NCBI RefSeq assembly: GCF_945859705.1
Contig: NC_079135.1
Span: forward strand, 15,812,501 to 15,876,500
Source: Episyrphus balteatus
Taxonomy: Eukaryota > Arthropoda > Insecta > Diptera > Syrphidae
Direction: 5' to 3'
DNA length: 64,000 nt
Notes under the pieces: generated by a model
What the model was told of the DNA's origin: nothing
What the model saw: only the letters and a program-made list of their open reading frames with translations
Databases searched by the model: none
Shown: positions 36,907-48,032 of the stretch, in pieces
How the letters are laid out: each line of letters starts with the position of its first letter
Position numbering within the stretch: the first letter of the stretch is position 1
Translations under genes and position numbers: made by a program

Positions 36907-39900
36907 ATGTCCCGAGCATGTTCCGAGCATGTCCCGAGCATGTCCCGAGCATGTCCCGAAGATGTCCCGAAGATGTCCCGAAGATGTCCCGAAGATGTCC
37001 CGAAGATGTCCCAAAGATGTCCCGAAGATGTCCCGAGCATGTCCCGAGCATGTCCCGAAGGTGTCCCAAAGATGTCCCGAAGATGTCCCGAAGATGTCCC
37101 GAAGATTACCCGAAGATGTCCCGAAGATGTCCAGAAGATGTCCCGAAGATGTCCCGAAGATGTCCCGAGCATGTCCCGAAGATGTCCCGAAGATGTCAAG
37201 AAGATGTCCCGAAGAAGTCCCGAAGATGTCCCGAAGATGTCCCGAAGATGTCCCGAAGATGTCCCGAAGACGTCCCGAAGATGTCCCGAGCATGTCCCGA
37301 AGATATCCCGAAGATGTCCCGAAGATGTCCCGAAGATGTCCCGAAGATGTCCCGTAGATGTCCCGAAGATGTCCCGAAGATGTCCCGAAGATGTCCCGTA
37401 GATGTCCCGAGCATGTCCCGAAGGTGTCCCGAAGATGTCCCGAAGATGTCCCGAAGACGTCCCGGTGATGTCCCGAAGATGTCCCGAAGATGTCCCAAAG
37501 ATGTCCCGAAGATGTCCCGAGCATGTCCCGAAGATGTCCCGAAGATGTCCCGAAGATGTCCCGAAGATGTCCCAAAGATGTCCCGAAGATGTCCCGAAGA
37601 TGTCCCGAAGATGTCCCGAAGATGTCCCAAAGATGTCCCGAAGATGTCCCGAGCATGTCCCGAGCATGTCCCGAAGGTGTCCCGAAGATGTCCCGAAGAT
37701 GTCCCGAAGATGTCCCGAAGACGTCCCGAAGATGTCCCGAGCATGTCCCGAAGATGTCCCGAAGATGTCCCGAAGATGTCCCGAAGATGTCCCGAAGATG
37801 TCCCGAAGATGTCCCGAAGATGTCCCGAAGATGTCCCGAAGATATCCCGAAGATGTCCCGAAGATGTCCCGAAGATGTCCCGAAGATGTCCCGAAGATGT
37901 CCCGAAGACGTCCCGAAGATGTCCCGAAGATGTCCCGAAGATGTCCCGAAGATGTCCCGAGCATGTCCTGAAGGTGTCCCGAAGATGTCCCGAAGATGTC
38001 CCGAAGATGTCCCGAAGATGTCCCGAGCATGTCCCGAAGATGTCCCTAAGATGTCCCGAAGATGTCCCGAGCATGTCCCGAGCATGTCCCGAAGGTGTCC
38101 CGAAGATGTCCCGAAGATGTCCCGAGCATGTCCCGAAGGTGTCCCGAAGATGTCCTGAAGATGTCCCGAAGATGTCCCGAAAATGTCCCGAAGATGTCCC
38201 GAAGATGTCCCGAAGATGTCCCGAGCATGTCCCGAAGATGTCCCGAAGATATCCCGAAGATGTTCCGAAGATGTCCCGAAGATATCCCGAAGATGTCCCG
38301 AAGATGTCCCGAAGATGTCCCGAAGATGTCCCGAGCATGTCCCGAGCATGTCCCGAAGGTGTCCCGAAGATGTCCCGAAGATGTCCCGAAGATGTCCCGA
38401 GCATGTCCCGAAGGTGTCCCGAAGATATCCCGAAGATGTCCCGAAGATGTCCCGAAGATGTCCCGAGCATGTCCCGAGCATGTCCCGAAGGTGTCCCGAA
38501 GATGTCCCGAAGATGTCCCGAAGATGTCCCGAAGATGTCCCGAAGATGTCCCGAAGATGTCCCGAAGATGTCCCGAAGACGTCCCGAAGATGTCCCGAAG
38601 ATGTCCCGAAGATGTCCCGAGCATGTCCCGAAGGTGTCCCGAAGATGTCCCGAAGATGTCCCGAAGATGTCCCGAAGATGTCCCGAAGATGTCCCGAAGA
38701 TGTCCCGAGCATGTCCCGAAGATGTCCCGAAGATGTCCCGAAGATGTCCCGAGCATGTCCCGAGCATGTCCCGAAGGTGTCCCGAAGATGTCCCGAAGAT
38801 GTCCCGAAGATGTCCCGAGCATGTCCCGAAGGTGTCCCGAAGATGTCCCGAAGAAGTCCCGAAGATGTCCCGAAAATGTCCCGAAGATGTCCCGAAGATG
38901 TCCCGAAGATGTCCCGAGCATGTCCCGAAGATGTCCCGAAGATATCCCGAAGATGTCCCGAAGATGTCCCGAAGATATCCCGAAGATGTCCCGAAGATGT
39001 CCCGAAGATGTCCCGAGCATGTCCCGAGCATGTCCCGAAGGTGTCCCGAAGATGTCCCGAAGATGTCCCGAAGATGTCCCGAAGATGTCCCGAGCATGTC
39101 CCGAAGGTGTCCTGAAGATATCCCGAAGATGTCCCGAAGATGTCCCGAAGATGTCCCGAGCATGTCCCGAGCATGTCCCGAAGGTGTCCCGAAGATGTCC
39201 CGAAGATGTCCCGAAGATGTCCCGAGTATGTCCCGAAGGTGTCCCGAAGATGTCCCGAAGATGTCCCGAAGATGTCCCGAAGATGTCCCGAAGATGTCCC
39301 GAAGATATCCCGAAGATGTCCCGAAGATGTCCCGAGCATGTCCCGAAGATGTCCCGAAGATGTCCCGAAGATGTCCCGAAGATGTCCCGAAGATGTCCCG
39401 AAGATATCCCGAAGATGTCCCGAAGATGTCCCGAGCATGTCCCGAAGATGTCCCGAAGATGTCCCGAAGATGTCCCGAAGATGTCCCGAGCATGTCCCGA
39501 AGATGTCCCGAAGATGTCCCGAAGATGTCCCGAAGATGTCCCGAGCATGTCCCGAAGATGTCTCGAAGATATCCCGAAGATGTCCCGAAGATGTCCCGAA
39601 GATGTCCCGAAGATGTCCCGAAGATGTCCCGAAGATGTCCCGACGATGTCCCGAAGATGTCCCGAAGATGTCCCGAGGATGTAACGAAGATGTCCCGAGC
39701 ATGTCCCGAAGATGTTCCGAAGATATCCCGAAGATGTCCCGAAGATGTCCCGAAGATGTCCCTAGCATGTCCCGAAGATGTCCCGAAGATGTCCCGAGCA
39801 TGTCCCGAAGATGTCCAGAAGATGTCCCGAAGATATCCCGAAGATGTCCCGAAGATGTCCCGAAGATGTCCCGAAGATGTCCCGAAGATGTCCCGATGAT

Positions 39901-40748
39901 GTCCCGAAGATGTCCCGAAGATGTCCCGAGCATGTCCCGAAGATGTCCCGAAGTTGACCGAAGATGTCCCGAAGAAGAAGATGTCCCGAAGATGTCCCGA
40001 AGATGTCCCGAAGATGTCCCGAGCATGTCCCGAAGATGTCTCGAAGATATCCCGAAGATGTCCCGAAGATGTCCCGAAGATGTCCCGAAGATGTCCCGAG
40101 CATGTCCCGAAGATGTCCCGAAGATGTCCCGAAGATGTCCCGAGCATGTCCCGAAGATGTCCCGAAGATATCCCGAAGATGTCCCGAAGATGTCCCGAAG
40201 ATGTCCCGAAGATGTCCCGAAGATGTCCCGAAGATGTCCCGAAGATGTCCCGAAGATGTCCCGAAGATGTCCCGAAGATGTCCCGAAGATGTCCCGAAGA
40301 TGTCCCGAGCATGTCCCGAAGATGTCCCGAAGATGTCCTGAAGATGTCCCGAAGATGTCCCGAAGATGTCCCGAGCATGTCACGAAGATGTCCCGAAGAT
40401 GTCCCGAAGATGTCCCGAGCATGTCCCGAAGATGTGCCGAAGATGTGCCGAAGATGTGCCGAAGATGTCCCGAAGATGTCCCGAAGATGTCCCGAAGATG
40501 TCCCGAAGATGTCCCGAGAATGTAACGAGCATGTCCCAAAGATGTCTCGAAGATGTCCCGAAGATGTCCCGAGCATGTCCCGAAGATGTGCCGAAGATGT
40601 CCCGAAGATGTCCCGAAGATGTCCCGAAGATGTCCCGAAGATGTCCCGAGAATGTATCGAGCATGTCCCGAAGATGTCCCGAAGAAGTCCCGAAGATGCC
40701 CCGAAGATGTCCCGAAGAGGTCCCGAAGATGTCCGAAGATGTCCCGAA
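36907..40748. repeat. 11-bp GC-rich minisatellite, about 349 copies, open in all six frames
   Basis: The unit is ATGTCCCGAAG (minus strand CTTCGGGACAT), with common variants GAGC for GAAG, GGTG for GATG and ATATCC for ATGTCC. The array is almost unbroken for 3842 bp inside intron 3. Because 11 is not a multiple of 3, each strand cycles through one 11-residue peptide in all three frames: MSRRCPEDVPK on plus and GTSSGHLRDIF on minus, neither with a stop. The resulting frames of up to 1217 codons are a mathematical by-product, not genes. Indels at 39950-39985 and 40733 shift the phase. The unit is 55 percent GC against a very AT-rich surround. Confidence 0.97.
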
Positions 40749-41200
40749 CAACATGCTGTTTTAAAAATATATTCTAAAGTAATATTTATTTCCAAATCAA
40801 ACGAGGTAGGTATTTTTGATGAAAATCAGTTTGAAATTGGCTAAGAAAAAAAATTTTACGATTTCAACCCAGATACAGAAATTCGAACTTTTAGGTATAA
40901 AACAAAAATGTTGTTTTGGCATGTAGTAGGATAACTTTTGCGCCAGAATTTGATAACGGGTTTTTGTAGAAGAGTTTAATAAGAACATTTTTTTCTTTAG
41001 GAGGGGGGTTTATCTCAGCCCGTTTAGGTCGGAGGGGCAGTTTTCTAAAAAAAATTATCAAAATAAAAAAAAAATTATTAAAAAACAACGGCAACACTTA
41101 CAGTAATAAATGATACCATTACCGAAAGGCAGCTGTTGGTGTTTTAATCAATTTTTTTGATGAACCAAATTTTGGAATTTTGAAAAAAAAAAAAAAAATA
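40749..41200. other. dpr10 intron 3 between minisatellite and tRNA-like sequence
   Basis: Unique AT-rich sequence with a small G-rich patch (GGAGGGGGGTT near 41001). Nothing else was recognised. Confidence 0.4.
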
Positions 41201-41276
41201 CCGACGAGAAGTAGATTTCGAACCCGAGCACTTTCAATTAGAAGTTCAACGCTTTCACCACTCGACCACCAAGTCA
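41201..41276 (-). other. tRNA-like sequence (degenerate)
   Basis: On the minus strand it reads GACTTGGTGGTCGAGTGGTG (A-box region), an anticodon-arm-like AACTTCTAATTGAAAGT, and then GGGTTCGAAATCTAC, a good B-box and T-arm. The length of ~76 nt fits a tRNA. The acceptor ends pair poorly and there is no obvious functional anticodon assignment. I read it as a tRNA-derived repeat or tRNA pseudogene rather than a working tRNA. It lies in the same orientation as dpr10. Confidence 0.55.
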
Positions 41277-41468
41277 TGTTTGCATGAACTGGCAATTTGT
41301 TACATAAGTCAAAATAACTTTGAAAACGACTTAAACATTTGTATAAGTAGGAGAATAGAATTTTTTTTCATTCAAAATGAAATTTTAATGATTTTCAAAA
41401 TGAAACGGTGCGGAGGTGGTGCGTTGACTTATAATTTTTTTATCATCGTGCGGACGTAGTGCAGCGGT

Positions 41469-42756
41469 GCACAGTGGTGCCATTTGACGTTTTTGGCGAC
41501 AAAATTCATTTGCACGGCCATTTCTGGACGAAAAGTCATGAAATTTGGTACACTGAATGATTATAGTATGGAGAATACGAAAAAGCTGCCAACTTTTTTT
41601 TATTCAAAATGGCGGCTCCAAAATGGCGGAAAGAATGAGGGTTAAAATAGAATTTTAATTTTCAAAACAGTATATAAGCTAGAAATTGGGCTAAATTCAT
41701 GTCAAAAAGGTGTTAGATTAAAGATTTAGAACTCATAGATTCATATTCGTTACAAAAAAATCAAAAAAATTGAGAACAAAGTCCAAAAAATGCCAATTTA
41801 GTAAAACACACTTTAAGACCTCTAATTACGCTATTTCATGCATTTTTTTTAAATTTATCACAATTTTGGGATCTCTTCTATTTATGTTTCATAAGAAAAT
41901 TGAAAATATTGGGGTTATATGGTTGCCAACTATGTTTTTAAGTAAATATAAGAAAACATGATATAATGAAAAGTTTCAATGTTCAATAAAACTGGGAATT
42001 TATTTTTTCCGTAAACCAAAATATACTTTTCTAATAGATTTTAGCGTTTTCAATTCAAATCCGGAGTCAAAAAAAATCTATGACGTCACGTTTTCGAGAT
42101 ATAAGCAGATCAAAATTAATTTTTATCTTTGAAACGTGACGTCATAGATTTTTTTTGACTCCGGATTTGAATTGAAAACGCTAAAATCTATTAGAAAAGT
42201 ATATTTTGGTTTACGGAAAAAATAAATTCCCAGTTTTATTGAACATTGAAACTTTTCATTATATCATGTTTTCTTATATTTACTTAAAAACATAGTTGGC
42301 AACCATATAACCCCAATATTTTCAATTTTCTTATGAAACATAAATAGAAGAGATCCCAAAATTGTGATAAATTAAAAAAAAATGCATGAAATAGCGTAAT
42401 TAGAGGTCTTAAAGTGTGTTTTACTAAATTGGCATTTTTTGGACTTTGTTCTCAATTTTTTTGATTTTTTTGTAACGAATATGAATCTATGAGTTCTAAA
42501 TCTTAAATCTAACACCTTTTTGGCATGAATTTAGCCCAATTTCTAGCTTATATACTGTTTTGAAAATTAAAATTCTATTTTAACCCTCATTCTTTCCGCC
42601 ATTTTGGAGCCGCCATTTTGAATAAAAAAAAGTTGGCAGTCTTTTCGTATTCTCCATACTATAATCATTCAGTGTACCAAATTTCATGACTTTTCGTCCA
42701 GAAATGGCCGTGCAAATGAATTTTGTCGCCAAAAACGTCAAATGGCACCACTGTGC
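41469..42756. repeat. Near-perfect palindrome: two 625-bp arms, 38-bp loop
   Basis: Arm 41469-42093 and arm 42132-42756 are reverse complements of equal length, differing at only a handful of sites. For example AAAAAGCTG is opposed to AAAAGACTG near 41580/42640, and a T/A difference occurs in the poly-T at 41841-41850. The outer limit on both sides is GCACAGTGGTGCC. Each inner end carries a TGACGTCA palindrome. Short open frames inside (41770-41961, 42580-42771) show no known motif. It could be a foldback element or a recent inverted duplication. Confidence 0.95.
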
Positions 42757-42810
42757 GGTGGTGCGGCGCAATAGAAATTTCTGATAATAGTGCGGACGTG
42801 CTGCAGCATA

Positions 42811-42866
42811 GGTGCGGCAGTGGTGCGGCGGTGGTGCGGCGGTGGTGCGGCGGTGGTGCGGCGGAA
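42811..42866 (+). repeat. Short GC-rich minisatellite GGTGCGGCGGT, about 5 units
   Basis: 11-bp units of GGTGCGGCGGT sit just outside the right end of the palindrome. Looser GTGCGG words occur in the same orientation outside the left end (41406-41465). Confidence 0.85.
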
Positions 42867-43084
42867 TTCAATTTTTACTCGGGAAGGCTTAAAGTTTGAT
42901 TTAATCAGCATCATTGAAATACAAATTGAATTCTGAAATTTTTTTTTAACTAGGAGAAAAATCTCAAAAAAACGAAATTGGTCTTGAGGGTCTTTGACTT
43001 ACTAGTTAATTGGTAAAGATGCTATAACTTAAATTACTCCAACAAAGTTTGAACAAAAAAATTTCCAAAAATTTCAAAAAAATA

Positions 43085-43265
43085 GACAGACACAATCCGA
43101 AAATTCTGAGTCAGAAAAACCTAAAATCCCAAAAATCTAGATTCCCGAAAACCCTGAATCTTGAAAATCCAAAATCCTGAATACCCAGAATTCTAAAAAA
43201 ACCAAAACCGAAAACCCGCAATCCAAAAAACAAAAAATCCAGAAAGGTGAAATCCCGAAAATAAA
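43085..43265 (+). repeat. Degenerate tandem words of the AAATCCCGAAAAC type
   Basis: Loosely repeated AATCCCGAAAACCC, AATCCAAAATCC and AACCGAAAACCCGC words with a period of roughly 9-17 bases. Similar words on the opposite strand occur at 61925-62040 and weakly at 57770-57885. Confidence 0.6.
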
Positions 43266-44103
43266 ATATAAGAATTAAAATACTCTTTGTGAACCAAAAT
43301 TTTAGATATTTTTTTTCTTATTTGCGCAAATTATTCATTTCTACAACATATCAAGATTTCGTTATTCCATTCGGAATTTTTGGATTTTCTGGATTTTCGC
43401 CATTCTGGAATTTTGTGATTTAGGATTTTGTAATTTTGACCCCAATCCGTCTGTAAAAGGCAGGTACCTACACCATATTTGAAACTAGGATGCAAAATTC
43501 TATTCTATTTTAAAAATGGCGGATAGGGAAGAGATGTATTTTATGTTAATGTCAGAGATATTGGATCCTTAAGATTTTTTTTCTTGGTAGCAGTAAAAAA
43601 AAATATTAACTTGGAGTAGATACTTCCTTACAATGTTTTAAATGTAAAAATTTTGTTTATTATAATCTATTAGCTACTCTTAATATCAATTTATAATTGA
43701 AGAAGAATTCAATTCACATTGGTTTGGAAGTTTTGAACATTAAAATTTAAGGATTTGCTTGGGGAACGGATTTTAATCAAATTTTGCTGAAGAATGAAAA
43801 ACGTAGATACCTACTTTTAATTTTGGATATTAACAAAACCCTTAATTTTTACTCAAATTTTAAAATAATAGCACCCCAGTCTGCTTCTAAATTCTGATGA
43901 CTTTTCTGATTTAACAAAGTTTTGTTAGTAAATTTTAAAAAATAGAGTAGTAATCAAAGACCAAAAACAAACTTGTAACACCCTGTAAAATGTTATGATA
44001 GAGATACAAAGGAAATACACACTTTAGCCAAAACAAGAATTTACTTTTGTTAGTAAAAATTAAGAAAAAGCATTATTTTAATTTTTTTTTCTTATAGACA
44101 GAC

Positions 44104-44241
44104 CGGCTACAGTTTGAATTGGTCCATATAGTCCAGCAAATTCATCGTCACTTCCTTGATATACACGATCCGAGCTTATGTAAAATGTATCATCGTTATA
44201 GTATTGTTGCAAAATACTATTCTTTTCAGTATCAATGGAGT
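44104..44241 (-). CDS. dpr10: dpr10 exon: acidic Tyr-rich linker between Ig1 and Ig2
   Basis: The 138-bp exon follows a TTTCTTCAG acceptor and ends at 44104 before a weak donor, GTCTGT. It begins and ends in phase 1, so it can be included or skipped without a frameshift. It encodes D138 to A183, including SILQQYYNDDTFYI, SDRVYQGSDDEFAG and YGPIQTVA. This resembles the Dpr10 linker (QQYYNDD, RVYQ, NDEFAG, GPIQTVA) as I remember it. Six tyrosines in an acidic context could be sulfation sites, which is inference only. Skipping the exon would join NLNIV directly to VPTATILGG, the form I associate with shorter Dprs such as Dpr6. Confidence 0.9.
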
Positions 44242-45509
44242 CTGAAGAAATTTATATATAATTTACATAAGTAATCAACATAAAAAATCATACACACACA
44301 CTCACACAAAAAAAATTGATATATACATAACTATAATATCCCAATCACATTACATACACATTTATAAATTTTAAGTAAAAATGTGAAGATTATTAATTCA
44401 GAGGTTGGTAATTATTATTTCAATACGCTGCTTCCACTATCAGTATCTATAATCTCGTTCATATTGTCCCAGTTTTTCACAATGTTCAAGCTAGAACTAT
44501 ACTGGAAGGAGGGCGATTATCCTTTAATGCGTGGTTTTTATATATATACGCGAGGCAACAAAAAAAAGTGAAGCATGTGTAGCAGGAGCAAGGAGCCAGG
44601 AAAAAAACCAAACGAACGTTAATAGCACCAAGAGGATTGCACTTGGAAGGATAATTTCGTATATTTCAAGTGCAGCTCTACGAGAACGACATCGAATTGC
44701 ATAGAGCTGGTTGGTATATAGTTGAAAACGATTCATCTGCGGATTGAATACGCGAACATGTAGGTATCCAAAGGACTCTTCTCTGGTATAAAAAGAAGTT
44801 ACACACTCATACATTTAAATGGATGAATCTGGTATATTTGTGAACACAGTTCGTGCAAAAATAAGTATTTTTTTTTCGAACATAATCGTTACCACATTGC
44901 AATTCTTAATCAGATTCCATGTTTTTTTTTTTTGCTTTTGCTGTTTTTTTCGAGTTTTATGTTACAATGCATCGTTGTTCTGGAGTCAATGTGGATGGCA
45001 TGATGGGGTTTTTTGCATTCCATTCCTGGTTTGGCATAAATATCCTGACGTTGTGGTACAGTAGTGAAGGAGGATGTCCTTTTCATGATTTTTTTTTTTT
45101 TTGTATATCAATAATGGTGTTTGTCGAGGTCGTCCCATGACGACAATGATGACGACGACACAGTGACAACGACGACGACGATGTTGGCATAATTGTTAAA
45201 ACAGAACATTCTTCGTATATGGATTTAATATCAGGAGCGGATTTAATCTTCAATTATTCATAAATTATATGATGCACAATAATTATGGTAATCAGTTAAT
45301 TTATTTGTGTATGCTGTTGTTGAAAATTAAATTATATGCATCTCATGCACTGTTCATTGTATATATTGAGATTAAAAGAAGTTCAATATGAAGTGATTGG
45401 TTTTTATTTGTTTTGAGAAAATTGTAATTTTTATACTTATACATATTTCTGGAGAGAAGTTTAAAAATTAATATGCGAATGTTACCCAACTTGAATTACC
45501 ATAATTTTG
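44242..45509. other. dpr10 intron 2, part near the linker exon
   Basis: Single-copy-looking intron with a GAC/GATGAC triplet patch at 45138-45185. Open frames at 44524-44814 (minus) and 44819-45140 (plus) have no recognisable motif. Confidence 0.4.
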
Positions 45510-47690
45510 TCTTATTTCATGAAATATTTTTATTTTAAAGAGACTCATAATGCTGCAGGGTATTTTTCGGTCAATAATTCTTATCATTTAACGAAGTATT
45601 TTGATTTTAAAGACTCTCATAACGATAAAGGGTATTTTTTGTAACGAATTTTGGTTTTAGGAAGGCTAATATCACTTAAGGGTGCTTTTATGTTACTAAA
45701 TTTTTCTCATTTTATGAACCCTTTTGATTAAGTAAGCTAAAGGGTATTTTTTGTCATAATTTTTTTCTTATTTTATGGAGATTTTTTATTTTAGTTCAGT
45801 TCATACCGCTAAGGGGTATTTTTGTGTCACTAATTTTTTTCATTTTATGCAGACTTTTGATTTTAAGAACTCTTATTACGATAAAGGGTATTTTTTCGTA
45901 ACGAATTTTGATTTAAGTAAGACTAATATCACTTAGGGCTATTTGCATATTACGAATTTTTCCCATTGGCTTTTGATTTTAAGAATTTTTATAAGGATAA
46001 AGATTACTTTTGTGTCACAAATTTTTCTTAATTTATGAAGATTTTTGATTTAAGTAATCCTCATGCCACTAAGGGTTATTTTTTGTCATGAATTTTTCAC
46101 ATTTTATGAACCCTTTTGATTTTAGAAACCTCATATCGCTACATGGTATTTTAATGTTACGAACTTTTAACAGTTTGTGAAGACTTTGGATTTTAGTAAC
46201 TCTCATAACGCTTAAGGATATTTTTTGTCACTAATTTTTTTTTTTTTTTTTTTTTTTTTCATTTTATGAAGACTTTTAATTTAGCTAACCTAAAATTTCC
46301 ATTGGGTATTTTTGTGTCCTAAAATTGACACATTTTATAAAGAATTTTGATTTTGCGAAGTCCCATATCGTTAAAGGGTATTTTGTTGTTATGAATTTGT
46401 CTCATTTTACGTAGAATTTTGATTTTAGGAAGAATTTTGATTTAAGGGAGTCTCGTTATAGGGTATTTTTTTTTGTTATGAATTTGTCTAATTTAATGAA
46501 GAATTTTGATTTTAGGAAGAATCATAACGCTAGGGTATTCTTGTATAAAGAATTCGGGTAATTTTAAGAAAAATTTTGATTTATGGGCGTCTCATATCGT
46601 TATAGGGTATTTTTAGTTAAATTTGTCTCATTTTATGAAGAATTTTGATTTATGGAAGTCTCATATTGTTATAGGGTATTTTGTTTTTCGAATTTGTCTC
46701 ATTTCATGAAGAATTTTGATTCAAGGAAGTTTCATATTGTTAAAGGGTATTTTTTGTCATGAGTTTGTCTCATTTTATGAAGAATTTTGATTTATAGAAG
46801 TCTCATATTGCTAAAGGGTATTTCTTTGTTAAGAATTTGTGTCATTTTATAAAGAATTTTGATTTTCGGAAGTCTCATTTTTTATAGGGTATTTTTTGCC
46901 ATGAATATTTTTCATTTTATGAAAAATTTGGTTCTTAGAAAGTCTCATATCGATATAGGGTACTTTTTGGTAAGGAATTTGTACAATTTTATGAAAAAAT
47001 GTGATTTTCGGAAGTCTTATATTTTTAAAGGGTATTTTTGTGTTGTGATTTTGTCTCATTTTATGTAGAATTTTGATTTTAAGAACTCTCATAACGCTAA
47101 AGGGTATTTTTTTTTTGACATGAATTTGTCTCATTTTATGAAAAAATTTGATTTAAGGAAGCCTTTTGACACTAAAGGGTATTAAAGGGATTACGAATGT
47201 TTTTTTATTTTATGAAGATTTTGAATTTTAGGAATTCTTGTATAAATTTGATTTTTTACAACGAATTCGTATATTTTATGAAGAATATTGATTTCATATT
47301 TTGTTCTTAGAATTTGTTTAATTTTATGAAAAATTTTATATTCGGAAGACTTGTATTTTTAAAGGGTATTTTTGTGTCATGAATTTGTCTCATTTTATGT
47401 AGAATTTTGATTTTAGGCAGTCTAAAAACGCTATAGGATATCTTTGAAGCATAAATTCGTCTTTTTTTTTGAAGAATTTAAATTTTAGGAAGTCTTTTGA
47501 CACTAAAGAGTATTTACGGGTTACGAATTTTTCTCATTTTAAGAAGATTTCGGATTTTAGGAACTCTCATAACGCTAAAGGGTTTTTTTTTTGTCATGAA
47601 TTCGTATATTTTATGAAAAATTGTAATTTAATATCATTATAGGGTAGGTTTGTCCGCATAATGTTTAAGGGTATTTGTTTTATTTATTAC
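45510..47690 (+). repeat. Decayed ~70-bp tandem array, about 30 units
   Basis: Units approximate GTCTCATTTTATGAAGAATT then TTGATTTTAGGAAG, TCTCATATCGCTAAAGGGTA, TTTTTTGTCATGAATTT. Copies are 60-85 percent alike and some are shortened. The array fills most of intron 2. The minus-strand frame at 46847-47134 is the array read as protein, with IRLPKITFFHK-type words every 23-24 residues, and is not a gene. Confidence 0.92.
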
Positions 47691-48032
47691 ATATCAATGT
47701 TTTATGTTTCTTTTTCCAAATTTTCCAGTTTTCTTTATAAATCTGCAATTTTATGCCTTTAAGGCCCAGTCGTCTTCAAATCCACTCCTGCTACTCATGC
47801 TCATTTCAACATTGTATCGCTTGCTGACAGATGAAAAGTGTCCTTTTTTCTATATATATATATTTCTTTTTCACTGACCTAACCTTGATGACAAATTAAA
47901 TATATTTTTTTGTCCCAACTTTAACAAATGAACACGTATTTTTCTATTTTTACAGTTCATTCATTTCTTTCAACAACAACCAACAACAACAACAATAAAA
48001 AAAAAAGTTGTTACAAAAAATTTAAAACTTAC

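Noticed and set aside
36741..40844. Very long open frames (429 to 1217 codons) on both strands
   Set aside because: All are the 11-bp minisatellite read in different frames. The same peptide appears in three frames per strand, and there is no domain, splice context or non-repeat core.
46847..47134. 95-codon frame with 23-24-residue repeats
   Set aside because: It is the ~70-bp decayed array translated; units of other lengths break the frame on both sides.
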